Position numbers and translations under genes: made by a program. A model generated the notes under the pieces. That model was not told the DNA's origin. It did not search any database and saw nothing but the letters and a program-made list of their open reading frames with translations. This document shows positions 15,716-20,288 of a stretch of 20,664 nucleotides of DNA, piece after piece. How positions within the stretch are numbered: the stretch's first letter is position 1; each line of letters begins with the position of its first letter. The stretch is from a virus, in IMG/VR virus record IMGVR_UViG_3300042924_003602, positions 1-20,664 of that record. One strand, 5' to 3'.

Positions 15716-15729
15716 CGAACACTTGTTCG
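15716..15729. promoter_or_regulatory. LexA-like SOS box 3
   Basis: CGAACACTTGTTCG, identical over all 14 bases to box 1. It lies 40 bases before box 4, again about four helical turns. Confidence 0.65.
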
Positions 15730-15755
15730 GCTGTGTGTTGTCTCGGCTCGGCTTG

Positions 15756-15769
15756 CGAACATACGTTCG
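15756..15769. promoter_or_regulatory. LexA-like SOS box 4
   Basis: CGAACATACGTTCG has perfect GAAC/GTTC arms and a symmetric centre. It is the box nearest the first rightward promoter, about 120 bases upstream of it. Confidence 0.65.
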
Positions 15770-15773
15770 TTTT

Positions 15774-15789
15774 GTTAGGTGTGCCTAAC
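15774..15789. promoter_or_regulatory. Palindrome GTTAGG-TGTG-CCTAAC, DtxR/IdeR-like
   Basis: A perfect 6-base inverted repeat. TTAGGT-N2-GCCTAA resembles the iron-dependent DtxR/IdeR operator of actinobacteria (TTAGGTTAGCCTAA core). It sits four bases from LexA-like box 4. It could equally be the site of a phage regulator. Confidence 0.35.
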
Positions 15790-15887
15790 TTTTCTTCTTC
15801 GTCTCCTCAGTTTTGTATTACAATTTCATGACAATTTGTAGCGCCTTTATTTGTACGGGCTTTTGCCTGTCTTAGGGCTTACCCGCC

Positions 15888-15916
15888 CTTTCAAGTGTCA
15901 TACCTATGCGTATACT
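15888..15916 (+). promoter_or_regulatory. Rightward promoter P1 of the early array
   Basis: The -10 TATACT is at 15911-15916 with a weak -35 (CTTTCA, 17-base spacer). CAAGTGTCATAC starts 19 bases before the -10, shared with two other promoters. Transcription would start near 15923, at the foot of a hairpin and about 40 bases before the first gene. Confidence 0.6.
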
Positions 15917-15922
15917 TGATGT

Positions 15923-15942
15923 TGTCGGGAATTACCCCGACA
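15923..15942 (+). promoter_or_regulatory. 5' leader hairpin of the early transcript
   Basis: TGTCGGG-AATTAC-CCCGACA is a perfect 7-base-pair stem placed right at the predicted start of the P1 transcript. 5'-terminal hairpins protect phage and bacterial messages from decay; here it leaves the ribosome site GAGGGGG free. Confidence 0.5.
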
Positions 15943-15963
15943 CCGAGACCCGAGGGGGCACAT

Positions 15964-16167
15964 ATGACAAGAAAAGACTACGAGGCGATTGCGGAGCGCA
16001 TAGCCCAAAACGCGGAGAAATACCAATACGACAGGGGGGCAGACATCGTGGCAGAAATCGCCGAAGACCTCGCCGAGATTTTCGCCGATGAAAACCCACG
16101 TTTTGACCGTGACCGATTTATAGACGCTTGCGGTGTCTATTCATTGCGGGGCTTAGACCGAAAATAG
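15964..16167 (+). CDS. Small acidic conserved phage protein
   Basis: A 67-residue helical protein (MTRKDYEAIAERIAQNAEKY, then IVAEIAEDLAEIFADENPRF). It resembles a family of small proteins common in phages, with an MTRKDY start and a DNPRFDRxRF-like end; function unknown. An in-frame ATG at 15895 is rejected because it lies upstream of the predicted transcription start. The ATG at 15964 has GAGGGG six bases before it. It is the first gene after P1 and the control region, so it is probably expressed at once on infection. A strong hairpin overlaps its stop codon. Confidence 0.7.
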   Translation: MTRKDYEAIAERIAQNAEKYQYDRGADIVAEIAEDLAEIFADENPRFDRDRFIDACGVYSLRGLDRK

Positions 16168-16189
16168 ACCGAAACCCCTTCGGGGGTCT
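16166..16189 (+). promoter_or_regulatory. Hairpin after first early gene
   Basis: CCGAA-ACCCC-TTCGG, flanked by AGA and TCT that can also pair, forms a stem starting at the stop codon; alternatively CCCC-TTCG-GGGG forms a UUCG tetraloop. No T-run follows, so it may be a partial terminator or an RNA-processing or stability element. Confidence 0.4.
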
Positions 16190-16205
16190 GTCCGTAACGC
16201 GGGCA

Positions 16206-16218
16206 CTGACGAGGTCAG
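16206..16218 (+). promoter_or_regulatory. Hairpin upstream of the SprT-like gene
   Basis: CTGAC-GAG-GTCAG is a perfect 5-base-pair stem ending 12 bases before the GGGGA ribosome site. It may tune translation or be part of a protein-binding leader. Confidence 0.35.
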
Positions 16219-16239
16219 ACACACACAAAAGGGGAATAC

Positions 16240-17028
16240 ATGAACACTGCAACATTCACCGCCGAGGCGGGCGAGGGAACCCTCGCTCCTGTCATCTCGG
16301 CATTACATGACGTCTACGATGACCTCGCGATACATGTCCGCAACATGACGCGGGGCGCGGTAGTGCTCCCGCCTGTAGTCTTCATCTCGCAACGCGATGA
16401 CCGCGCATGGGGACACATTACGACCCGCCCAACATGGGCGACACCATACGAGGCAATAGACGAAGACTACGCTTACGCGCCTTTCGCGGTTGCGATGGGG
16501 CTCGGCACCGAGACGAAGTACTTAGGCAAATATGAAATCATGGTAAGCGCCGAGAACCTCGCGCGAGGCGGGCGCGAAGTGTTCGGGACAGTCGCCCACG
16601 AAGTAGCCCACGCGATAAACATAGTGCGCGGGGTTCAAGACGTGGACAGCAACGGGCGCCACAATAAAAAATTCAAGCAGACAGCCGAGTATTTCTTCGG
16701 GCTCCTAATTGAAGAATACGCGCCTAATCATTGGGCGGGCTGGACTAAGACAACGGTCACCCGCGAGTGTGCGGAGAAGTGGAACGCCCAAATAGAAAAA
16801 ATCTCGGAGTCAATCCGCGTAGCCTCGGGGTACGGACGTAAGACAGGAACGGGGACAGGAACGGGCGGGGGCTTTGTTATCGGCGGGGGCGACACCTCAC
16901 GCGGACGCGATAAGAACGGGCTCAAGGCTGTGTGTTCTTGTGGCTCCATCATTCGGACATCGCGCCGAGCATTGGACAAGGGCATTCTATGCGGGGGGTG
17001 TGATAGCGAATTCATCTACGTTGGTTAG
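16240..17028 (+). CDS. SprT-like zinc metallopeptidase with C-terminal zinc ribbon
   Basis: This 262-residue protein carries HEVAH at 120-124, the HExxH metallopeptidase motif, with a likely third ligand H141 in GRHNKKFK, the spacing seen in SprT/Spartan-like proteins. A Gly/Thr-rich linker (about 201-217) leads to a zinc ribbon using C232, C234, C251 and C254. Spartan relatives cut proteins crosslinked to DNA; the phage versions are uncharacterised, so a role in clearing host proteins from DNA is inference. GGGGA five bases before the ATG supports the start. The linker is encoded by a tandem 12-base repeat next to a TAAGACAG copy. It ends in TAG directly against another copy. Confidence 0.8.
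   Translation: MNTATFTAEAGEGTLAPVISALHDVYDDLAIHVRNMTRGAVVLPPVVFISQRDDRAWGHITTRPTWATPYEAIDEDYAYAPFAVAMGLGTETKYLGKYEIMVSAENLARGGREVFGTVAHEVAHAINIVRGVQDVDSNGRHNKKFKQTAEYFFGLLIEEYAPNHWAGWTKTTVTRECAEKWNAQIEKISESIRVASGYGRKTGTGTGTGGGFVIGGGDTSRGRDKNGLKAVCSCGSIIRTSRRALDKGILCGGCDSEFIYVG
16834..16846 (+). repeat. GGACGTAAGACAG motif copy 1
   Basis: A 13-base copy inside the SprT-like gene, at the start of the linker-coding section. The same 13 bases recur at 17028 and 17853, and 12 of 13 at 17649. Confidence 0.7.
16842..16865 (+). repeat. Tandem 12-base repeat
   Basis: GACAGGAACGGG occurs twice head to tail and encodes the Gly-Thr linker of the SprT-like protein. Because it starts inside the TAAGACAG motif it may have grown by slippage. 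Confidence 0.7.
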
Positions 17029-17040
17029 GACGTAAGACAG
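17028..17040 (+). repeat. GGACGTAAGACAG motif copy 2
   Basis: The first base is the last base of the TAG stop of the SprT-like gene. The last base is the first base of three-way-junction structure A. Confidence 0.7.
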
Positions 17041-17085
17041 GGCGGGAGCGCGCAGGCGCCACGAGGAGCGAGACCTCACCCGCCC
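17040..17085 (+). ncRNA. Candidate three-way-junction RNA, structure A
   Basis: GGGCGGG (17040-17046) pairs perfectly with CCCGCCC (17079-17085). Inside are arm 1, GCGC-GCAG-GCGC (17048-17059), and arm 2, GAGG-AGCGAGA-CCTC (17063-17077) with a seven-base loop, then a single A before the closing strand. The layout resembles a tRNA reduced to acceptor and two arms. It lies between the SprT-like gene and the P2 promoter, so it could be a 3' end structure, a terminator without a T-run, or a processed RNA. Fold found by eye. Confidence 0.45.
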
Positions 17086-17136
17086 GCGAGGGGGAACCCT
17101 TACACAAAGAAAAGCGGGTGCATGACTTGCGTCAGC

Positions 17137-17165
17137 CCTTCAAGTGTGATACAAATAGATATAAG
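17137..17165 (+). promoter_or_regulatory. Rightward promoter P2
   Basis: The -10 TATAAG is at 17160-17165, and CAAGTGTGATAC starts 19 bases before it, as in P1 and the leftward promoter. The bases before the element (GCCCTT) also match P1. Start near 17172; the next ATG is at 17194. Confidence 0.6.
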
Positions 17166-17193
17166 CAAATACACCAACAAACAAGGGGAAAAC

Positions 17194-17484
17194 ATGGAAG
17201 CGATACCGAAAAGCAGTTTCGTTAGGAGCAGTCACCGCGTGACACTCCGCGCGAAGTACCTACCAAATAGCGGACGGATTACAGTCGCCCGCTACGAGGG
17301 CAACACATACGGCAAAGACCCGCAACGGATTACAGTCGCCCGCAACTACGCGCTAGACATGCCCGAGCAGTACGAGCAAGCAATCCTAGAATACCTACGC
17401 CGTGCCAACTGGGGCGGGCATTGGGTCGTCTCAACTATCACAGATGGAGCAGTGGCAGTGTGTGCGGGGGAGTACGTAGCATGA
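17194..17484 (+). CDS. Unknown protein with internal RITVAR repeat
   Basis: A 96-residue basic protein. An upstream in-frame ATG at 17122 is rejected because it precedes the P2 -10; the ATG at 17194 has GGGG six bases before it. Residues about 27-51 contain two copies of RITVAR (GRITVARYEGNTYG, QRITVARNYA) in an otherwise beta-rich section. The C-terminal half has a short helix (PEQYEQAILEYLRRANW). No family recognised. It overlaps the next gene by ATGA, so translation of the membrane protein is probably coupled. Confidence 0.6.
   Translation: MEAIPKSSFVRSSHRVTLRAKYLPNSGRITVARYEGNTYGKDPQRITVARNYALDMPEQYEQAILEYLRRANWGGHWVVSTITDGAVAVCAGEYVA
17275..17343 (+). repeat. 18-base direct repeat within a gene
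   Basis: CGGATTACAGTCGCCCGC occurs at 17275-17292 and 17326-17343, exactly 51 bases apart, keeping frame. It encodes RITVAR twice. The match is perfect at the DNA level including silent positions, which points to recent duplication or a nucleotide-level function. Confidence 0.8.
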
Positions 17485-17648
17485 TAAAAGAATTTCTATG
17501 GACAGGACTCGGCGCCCTTGTCATGTTGTCACCATTCATTCTCGGGGCAATGCTCCAACGGTGGAACGATAACCGCCCGAGGTACAGCACCCGCGAACTG
17601 GTGAACATGCAAAGAAACAAAATCAACAACTACTGGTGGAACAGGTAA
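17481..17648 (+). CDS. Small single-pass membrane protein
   Basis: A 55-residue protein with one hydrophobic helix at about 4-24 (EFLWTGLGALVMLSPFILGA) and a basic, polar tail (RPRYSTRELVNMQRNKINNY). Start ATG at 17481 overlaps the preceding stop as ATGA and has GGGGGAG nine bases upstream. By size and layout it could be a host-membrane-targeting early protein or a superinfection-exclusion factor, but no family is recognised. It stops 11 bases before the next gene, with a motif copy in the gap. Confidence 0.6.
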   Translation: MIKEFLWTGLGALVMLSPFILGAMLQRWNDNRPRYSTRELVNMQRNKINNYWWNR

Positions 17649-17661
17649 GGACGTAAGACAT
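17649..17661 (+). repeat. GGACGTAAGACAt motif copy 3
   Basis: Twelve of 13 bases match; the last base is T because the motif runs into the ATG of the next gene at 17660. It fills the whole gap between the two genes, and the adjoining AAGGA acts as ribosome site. Confidence 0.65.
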
Positions 17662-17860
17662 GAACATTTACGGGATAGTAGATGAAGGTTATTTCATGTG
17701 CATATGCACTGACCCCGACCAACCGATGGCATGGCAACGAGTGACAAATAAAATCCACACGTGCCAATTCTGCGGAGCAGACTTTCAGATTACGCAAGCG
17801 ACACTGGAAGGAAGCAAAGTGCGGGTGATGGAAGTGGACGGGGGCTACCCTCGGACGTAA
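17660..17860 (+). CDS. Small zinc-knuckle protein
   Basis: A 66-residue protein with C14-x-C16 and C35-x-x-C38 (MCICTDPD and CQFCGADF), a spacing that suggests one structural zinc site. Otherwise a short beta-rich protein of unknown role; it could be a nucleic-acid or host-protein binding adaptor. AAGGA eight bases before the ATG supports the start. Its stop codon TAA is the TAA of motif copy 4. Confidence 0.6.
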   Translation: MNIYGIVDEGYFMCICTDPDQPMAWQRVTNKIHTCQFCGADFQITQATLEGSKVRVMEVDGGYPRT

Positions 17861-17865
17861 GACAG
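17853..17865 (+). repeat. GGACGTAAGACAG motif copy 4
   Basis: All 13 bases match copies 1 and 2. The motif supplies the stop codon of the zinc-knuckle gene (17858-17860) and is followed four bases later by structure B. Confidence 0.7.
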
Positions 17866-17869
17866 TAAC

Positions 17870-17908
17870 CCCTAGCGCCTTGGGCGTGCCGTTCAATCGG
17901 GACTAGGG
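17870..17908 (+). ncRNA. Candidate three-way-junction RNA, structure B
   Basis: CCCTAG (17870-17875) pairs with CTAGGG (17903-17908). Inside are arm 1, CGCC-TTG-GGCG (17876-17886), and arm 2, CCG-TTCAAT-CGG (17889-17900), then GA. An alternative is a pseudoknot, with CCTTG (17878-17882) pairing with CAAGG (17910-17914) across the closing stem. Same layout as A and C, no sequence match. Fold found by eye. Confidence 0.4.
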
Positions 17909-17950
17909 ACAAGGCAACACCGCCGAAGCAATAACCGAAGAAGGGACAAC

Positions 17951-18199
17951 ATGAATACCGAAGACAAAACGCAACGCATACTGGAGCGCCTCACTATCAA
18001 GGCACTAGAGGAAGCGTCAGACCTCATTCTTTCATTGCAAATTCAAGTAGCACAACTGGAGCGAGGAGTAGTGCCAGCGCAGACCCCGACAGGTTACACC
18101 CAATACGTGCGAGCACTAGCAAAACTGGATTTCTTTTCAGACCATGTATGTGCAACCCATTCAGTGCAACCATTACATAAGACAGGAGAAACAAAATGA
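17951..18199 (+). CDS. Unknown 82-residue helical protein
   Basis: The N-terminal half is a long charged helix (RILERLTIKALEEASDLILS) that could be coiled coil. The rest is mixed and ends HKTGETK, which is encoded by motif copy 5 and the ribosome site of the next gene. AAGGGA about six bases before ATG supports the start. It overlaps the DUF3846 gene by ATGA. No family recognised. Confidence 0.55.
   Translation: MNTEDKTQRILERLTIKALEEASDLILSLQIQVAQLERGVVPAQTPTGYTQYVRALAKLDFFSDHVCATHSVQPLHKTGETK
18178..18185 (+). repeat. TAAGACAG motif copy 5
   Basis: Lies in the last codons of the 82-residue gene and merges into AGGAG, the ribosome site of the DUF3846 gene. No junction structure follows. Confidence 0.6.
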
Positions 18200-18567
18200 A
18201 AACCGCAATCCGAATCACCACGACAGGCGAGGTGACCATGTTGGACATCAGCACCGACACCCTCGCGCAATTACAGCAAGCAGTCGGCGGGCTGGTGCAG
18301 GCGATTGACCTCACCGAGCGCTTGACGCTGTGGTGTAACGAGGAAGGCAAGTTACTAGAGCAGGCACACAATCCATATGCGCAGTACTTCTGGGACAAGA
18401 TGTTCGGGGCGTACACCGATTACATGGTGGGCGATGTTGTGTTCACTGGCGGGACAGACGACAACGGAAACACACTTGGCATGACCGAAGACGCGGTGGA
18501 GTGGTTGCTGTTCTTCATTGACAAGGTGCGCGACTGGGTGGAGATATGGTCAAACGTTCTGTCATAA
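18196..18567 (+). CDS. DUF3846 family protein
   Basis: A 123-residue protein with the order of conserved features I associate with DUF3846: GGLVQAID at 31-38, NEEGKLL at 48-54, NPYAQ near 59-63, and GDVVFTGGTDDNGNTLGM at 79-96. The family is common in phages and actinobacterial mobile DNA; its function is unknown. The C-terminal extension is helical (EDAVEWLLFFIDKVRDW). AGGAG seven bases before the ATG, which overlaps the previous stop as ATGA. Its own stop TAA belongs to motif copy 6. Confidence 0.75.
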   Translation: MKTAIRITTTGEVTMLDISTDTLAQLQQAVGGLVQAIDLTERLTLWCNEEGKLLEQAHNPYAQYFWDKMFGAYTDYMVGDVVFTGGTDDNGNTLGMTEDAVEWLLFFIDKVRDWVEIWSNVLS

Positions 18568-18572
18568 GACAG
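18565..18572 (+). repeat. TAAGACAG motif copy 6
   Basis: The TAA is the stop codon of the DUF3846 gene. Upstream CTGTC can pair with GACAG (CTGTC-ATAA-GACAG). Structure C begins four bases later. Confidence 0.7.
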
Positions 18573-18575
18573 GCA

Positions 18576-18615
18576 GGGTGGAAGGCATACCTCGCGGTTC
18601 AAGTCCGCGACACCC
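18576..18615 (+). ncRNA. Candidate three-way-junction RNA, structure C, with tRNA-like T-arm
   Basis: GGGTG (18576-18580) pairs with CACCC (18611-18615). Arm 1 is AGG-CATA-CCT (18583-18592). Arm 2 is CGCGG-TTCAAGT-CCGCG (18593-18609), a perfect tRNA T-arm: five base pairs, seven-base loop, GGTTCAAGTCC core. The remainder of a tRNA (D-arm, anticodon arm) is absent. It lies between the DUF3846 stop and a good promoter. It could be a member of the A/B/C family or a phage attachment core copied from a host tRNA 3' end. Confidence 0.5.
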
Positions 18616-18640
18616 ACGATGTAAAGATATAAAACAATAC

Positions 18641-18669
18641 TTGACATCACATAGTATTTGTACTACGGT
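18641..18669 (+). promoter_or_regulatory. Rightward sigma-70-type promoter P4
   Basis: A perfect -35 TTGACA (18641-18646), 17-base spacer and TACGGT as -10. It lacks the CAAGTGT-N-ATAC element, so it may answer to a different control. Start near 18676, giving a 25-base leader with AAAGGGA before the ATG at 18701. Confidence 0.6.
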
Positions 18670-18700
18670 AAAACATAACAACAACGAAAGGGAAATAGAC

Positions 18701-19171
18701 ATGGGCTTAGACCAATATCTATACGCAAATAAAAATATCGGGAACGCGGAGTGGCGAGGCGATGAGGAGCGAGAACAATTCTCACAAATCATCAGCACCA
18801 TGAACGCGCATGACATGGTTGAGGGCGAGGACATACCAAGCATGAACCTCGCGGTCAAGGTTGGTTGCTGGAGAAAGGCTAATCAAATTCACGGCTGGTT
18901 CGTACGCAACGTGCAAGACGGCGAAGATGAATGCCGTGAGTATGACGTGAGCCGAGGCAAGTTGCAGGAACTCTTGACCCTGTGTCAGACAGTCAAGCAA
19001 GACCCAAGCAAGGCAGAGAAACTACTCTCACCAACAGCAGGGTTCTTCTTCGGGTCGGACGAGATTGACGAATGGTACTGGCATGACATTGACTACACGA
19101 TTGAGTTGCTATCTCGCGTACTTAAGACAGTAAACGAAGACTGGCACTTGACCTATCAGGCGAGTTGGTGA
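18701..19171 (+). CDS. Conserved MGLD-type phage protein
   Basis: A 156-residue protein starting MGLDQYLYANK, with WRKANQIHGWFVRNVQDG and GEDECREYDVSRGKLQELL followed by GFFFGSDEIDEWYW. This set of blocks is a widespread family of uncharacterised proteins in phages and bacteria; sightings of MGLDxYL, WRKANxIHxWF and FFFGS are from memory. Function unknown. AAAGGGA seven bases before the ATG, and P4 directly upstream, so it probably opens a new transcription unit. An upstream in-frame ATG at 18518 is rejected because it would run through structure C and P4. Confidence 0.7.
   Translation: MGLDQYLYANKNIGNAEWRGDEEREQFSQIISTMNAHDMVEGEDIPSMNLAVKVGCWRKANQIHGWFVRNVQDGEDECREYDVSRGKLQELLTLCQTVKQDPSKAEKLLSPTAGFFFGSDEIDEWYWHDIDYTIELLSRVLKTVNEDWHLTYQASW
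19123..19130 (+). repeat. TAAGACAG motif copy 7
   Basis: Inside the MGLD-type gene near its 3' end, read as LKTV. No junction structure recognised after it. Confidence 0.55.
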
Positions 19172-19176
19172 TTGCC

Positions 19177-19554
19177 ATGAAGACACTAATCAAGCAATGG
19201 TCAGACCTCAAGATGGATAGGTGGTACGACTTCAAGATGACGGACTGGGCAACCATGAGCACAGCACAGCAACGTCTATCAATAATCAAGTGGCGACTAC
19301 TGGGTAAAACATTCAGCGAGAAGTGTCACTACTGCGACAAGCCACTGGGGACAGAGGACTTCCACGATGAGCACAACTTATTCCCAATCGGAAACAACGA
19401 GGACAACACGGACAGGACTTACGACTGGGATAAAAGCCTATGCGATGTTTGTTATGACGAACAATGCACCGACTACGACATACAACCACTAAGCACCAAC
19501 GCTTATATAACCGAAGAACACATCGCACGATACAACAAAGGAGAACAGCAATGA
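19177..19554 (+). CDS. Double CxxC zinc protein, unknown
   Basis: About 125 residues from the ATG at 19177; in-frame TTG (19165) and GTG (19168) could add up to four residues. The ATG is preferred because GGTGA lies five bases before it. CHYCDKPL and LCDVCYDEQC give two CxxC knuckles about 40 residues apart, with HDEHNLFPIGNNED between them. That is reminiscent of a treble-clef or HNH-like fold, but the canonical DH/N/H catalytic pattern is not clear, so a structural zinc protein is as likely. It overlaps the next gene by ATGA. Confidence 0.55.
   Translation: MKTLIKQWSDLKMDRWYDFKMTDWATMSTAQQRLSIIKWRLLGKTFSEKCHYCDKPLGTEDFHDEHNLFPIGNNEDNTDRTYDWDKSLCDVCYDEQCTDYDIQPLSTNAYITEEHIARYNKGEQQ
19533..19554 (+). 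repeat. Repeated ribosome site block, copy 1
   Basis: AAAGGAGAACAGCAATGA within a 22-base block identical to 19819-19840. It spans ribosome site, spacer and start codon. Confidence 0.7.
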
Positions 19555-19844
19555 AGCAAGGAAAAGTATTCGTAAAAGAAATACCAATGGAAAACTGGCT
19601 ACTACTAAACCATGCCCGCTTACATAGCGACATCGTGGTAATCAGCACCGAGTGGAGTACGTACGAGGACTGTCAAATCATTTGGTTGAGCAATGAGGAA
19701 GTACGGTTCAACGCCATTCACCCACTCAAAGGTGGAGAGTATGAGTTTCAGTTTCATATTTCAAGTATCAAGACAGTAGAAAACATAACCAATAATGAGC
19801 AGATGTGGTTTCAACAACCAACAAAGGAGAACAGCAATGACTAA
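19551..19844 (+). CDS. Unknown 97-residue protein
   Basis: Beta-rich and soluble (MKQGKVFVKEIPMENWLLLN, VVISTEWSTYEDCQIIWLSN, then GGEYEFQFHISSI). No family recognised. An upstream in-frame start at 19464 is rejected because it lies within the preceding gene; the ATG at 19551 carries AAAGGAG at good spacing and overlaps the preceding stop. Part of a tightly packed run with overlaps on both sides. Confidence 0.6.
   Translation: MKQGKVFVKEIPMENWLLLNHARLHSDIVVISTEWSTYEDCQIIWLSNEEVRFNAIHPLKGGEYEFQFHISSIKTVENITNNEQMWFQQPTKENSND
19819..19840 (+). repeat. Repeated ribosome site block, copy 2
   Basis: Second copy of the 22-base block that covers ribosome site and start codon. The two downstream proteins are unrelated, so this is duplication or convergence of a translation-initiation region rather than of a gene. 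Confidence 0.7.
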
Positions 19845-20019
19845 GGAAACTATCCGAGCAGAAATTATCCGAGGCTTTGAGGACTTACGTTTCTTACTAA
19901 GTGAGGGCGTAAGACAGGGAGAACTACGCCCAATGCAAACGTTCGGAATGTTAGAGCAACTAAACCAAGCCCAGTTTCTTATTGAGCAGGGCATGAAGGA
20001 CAAGGAGACAGCACAATGA
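19837..20019 (+). CDS. Unknown 60-residue helical protein
   Basis: Two helices are apparent (KETIRAEIIRGFEDLRFLLS and FGMLEQLNQAQFLIEQGM). The gene overlaps its upstream neighbour by eight bases and the next by ATGA. Start ATG at 19837 has AAAGGAG upstream; an earlier in-frame ATG at 19795 is rejected as it lies in the preceding gene. Contains motif copy 8. No family recognised. Confidence 0.55.
   Translation: MTKETIRAEIIRGFEDLRFLLSEGVRQGELRPMQTFGMLEQLNQAQFLIEQGMKDKETAQ
19910..19917 (+). repeat. TAAGACAG motif copy 8
   Basis: Inside the 60-residue gene, read in a different frame (VRQG) from copies 1, 5 and 7, so protein sequence does not explain its conservation. A near copy, CAAGACAG, lies at 19769-19776. 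Confidence 0.55.
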
Positions 20020-20288
20020 AAGCATCAAAGGTAATTGAATTCATGCAGACATACCACCCCGATGAAGACCTACTCATCTCATGGGTAGACCGTGAACAGT
20101 TCGCTGTTGAAGATGAGCAGACTGGCAAGTTGGTAGTGGCAACACGAGAGGAGTGGTCAGACATTATCCAGTATTTCCAAGACACAGAGTTCATGTCCGA
20201 GTATGACGTCAATGAGATGACCGACTACGTTGCACAAGCAAACAGAGAAGGCAAGACCGAGCCAGCAGGAAGGGTAACAGTCCAATGA
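20016..20288 (+). CDS. Unknown 90-residue acidic protein
   Basis: Helical and acidic (MKASKVIEFMQTYHPDEDLL, REEWSDIIQYFQDTEF). AAGGAG nine bases before the ATG, overlapping the previous stop as ATGA, and overlapping the next gene the same way. The start MKASKVIEFMQTYHPDEDL resembles short phage proteins of unknown role. No catalytic motif. Confidence 0.6.
   Translation: MKASKVIEFMQTYHPDEDLLISWVDREQFAVEDEQTGKLVVATREEWSDIIQYFQDTEFMSEYDVNEMTDYVAQANREGKTEPAGRVTVQ

Noticed and set aside
15354-15722. 122-codon open frame on the minus strand in the control region
   Set aside because: Cys/Val-rich composition unlike neighbours, no ribosome site, and it overlays two exact LexA-like boxes and a promoter.
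18534-18617. Complete tRNA gene ending with the T-arm at 18593-18609
   Set aside because: TGGGTGG at 18534 pairs with ACACCCA at six of seven positions, but no D-arm or anticodon arm can be drawn between them, and the region lies over the end of the DUF3846 gene.
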